In this document: piece by piece, positions 39,630-39,811 of the stretch
How the letters are laid out: each line of letters starts with the position of its first letter
Numbering within the stretch: the stretch's first letter is position 1
Origin: CAYVUI01 sp964454745
GTDB taxonomy: Bacteria > Planctomycetota > Phycisphaerae > Sedimentisphaerales > Anaerohalosphaeraceae
DNA length: 39,811 nucleotides
Assembly: GCA_964454745.1 (NCBI GenBank)
Contig: CAYVUI010000029.1
Coordinates: 1-39,811 of the forward strand
Reading direction: 5' to 3'
Program-made: the position numbers and the translations under genes
Notes under the pieces: generated by a model
Told to the model about the DNA's origin: nothing
What the model saw: the letters and a program-made list of their open reading frames with translations, nothing else
The model's database searches: none

Positions 39630-39811
39630 AAACCTTGAATTCGATGTAAGCTGAGTTGTTGTATGTGGTTAGGCGGGTGATAAAAAAACGACTATTATAA
39701 TAACATACATTTCTTTCAGTTTTAGGATCAAAAAAAGGGGATTAAAGATCATCGAGTTGCTTCGCTCCGGCCCGGCGCAGACCTCTTATCGTAAACTTTT
39801 CCCCTTCCGGG
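39630..39811. other. Window end, no gene assigned
   Basis: AT-rich to about 39750, with a fifth, degenerate motif (TGATAAAAAAACG, 39678-39690), then a GC-richer tail. A plus-strand frame continues off the edge (reading LLRSGPAQTSYRKLFPFR near 39757-39810), but no start codon or ribosome site is visible, so it could be the beginning of a gene or chance. Confidence 0.3.

Noticed and set aside
39739..39811. Partial gene running off the right edge.
   Set aside because: The frame is open for about 24 codons only and has no visible start codon or ribosome site, so it cannot be supported.
1..39811. CRISPR arrays, rRNA genes and insertion sequences.
   Set aside because: I looked for regularly spaced repeats, rRNA-like stretches and transposase motifs on both strands and saw none.

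Overview
The window looks like chromosomal DNA of a Planctomycetota bacterium, most likely class Phycisphaerae (Sedimentisphaerales-like). This is an inference. It rests on the dockerin-type D-x-D-G-N-C repeats ending in A-x-x-W on a secreted protein (20886-23069), a sigma-like/transmembrane/carboxypeptidase-regulatory fusion (17255-19291), a histone-fold protein with a lysine-rich tail, and the general gene mix. Most of the window is moderately GC-rich housekeeping DNA. Two stretches are visibly AT-richer and look acquired: about 27.85-28.6 kb and 35.7-39.8 kb.

Layout. 0-4.4 kb: a beta-hydroxyacid dehydrogenase, then on the minus strand rtcB, its activator archease, and ahcY. 4.4-10.6 kb: a tryptophan operon, trpE-trpG-trpD-trpF-trpB-trpA, on the plus strand with tight spacing. 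It is preceded by a classical ribosome-mediated attenuator: an 18-residue leader peptide with three consecutive Trp codons, a 1:2 hairpin, a competing 2:3 antiterminator and a 3:4 terminator. trpC is not in the operon. 10.6-13.1 kb: a GH57 glycosidase and a GT4/GT5-like glycosyltransferase. 13.4-17.1 kb: the histone-like gene with its own terminator and a hairpin at its 5' end, small acidic and Arg-rich proteins, a metallo-hydrolase, a DUF434 protein and a HAD phosphatase. 17.2-24.9 kb: the sigma-like fusion, a DegT aminotransferase, a secreted cyclophilin/dockerin/beta-propeller protein, an ArfB-like peptidyl-tRNA hydrolase, a DUF2959 protein and a second DUF2007-like protein. 24.9-34.2 kb: a beta-CASP ribonuclease, an unrecognised protein, a solitary nucleotidyltransferase with a broken hepT, a DUF3592 protein in AT-rich DNA, a second HAD phosphatase, DUF503, a tyrosine recombinase, and a lipoprotein-galE-ROK kinase operon. 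33.4-35.4 kb: larE, tRNA-Thr(CGU) and a URO-D family protein.

The most unusual part is 35.6-39.8 kb. A strong promoter reads into a tRNA-Arg(UCU) gene that loses tRNA homology just after the anticodon stem. Beyond it the sequence is AT-richer and carries a two-gene minus-strand operon: a TOTE-type archaeo-eukaryotic primase whose last codons contain the ribosome binding site and start of a class II (B12-dependent) ribonucleotide reductase. Upstream of the primase lie repeated AAAAAGTC motifs in both orientations, one of them overlapping the predicted primase promoter. Together these suggest a replication or DNA-repair module, possibly from an integrated element, that makes dNTPs and primes or extends DNA under its own control.

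Gene calls come from reading translated sequence and recognising family motifs. No database search was run. Promoter and terminator calls come from visual matching only.
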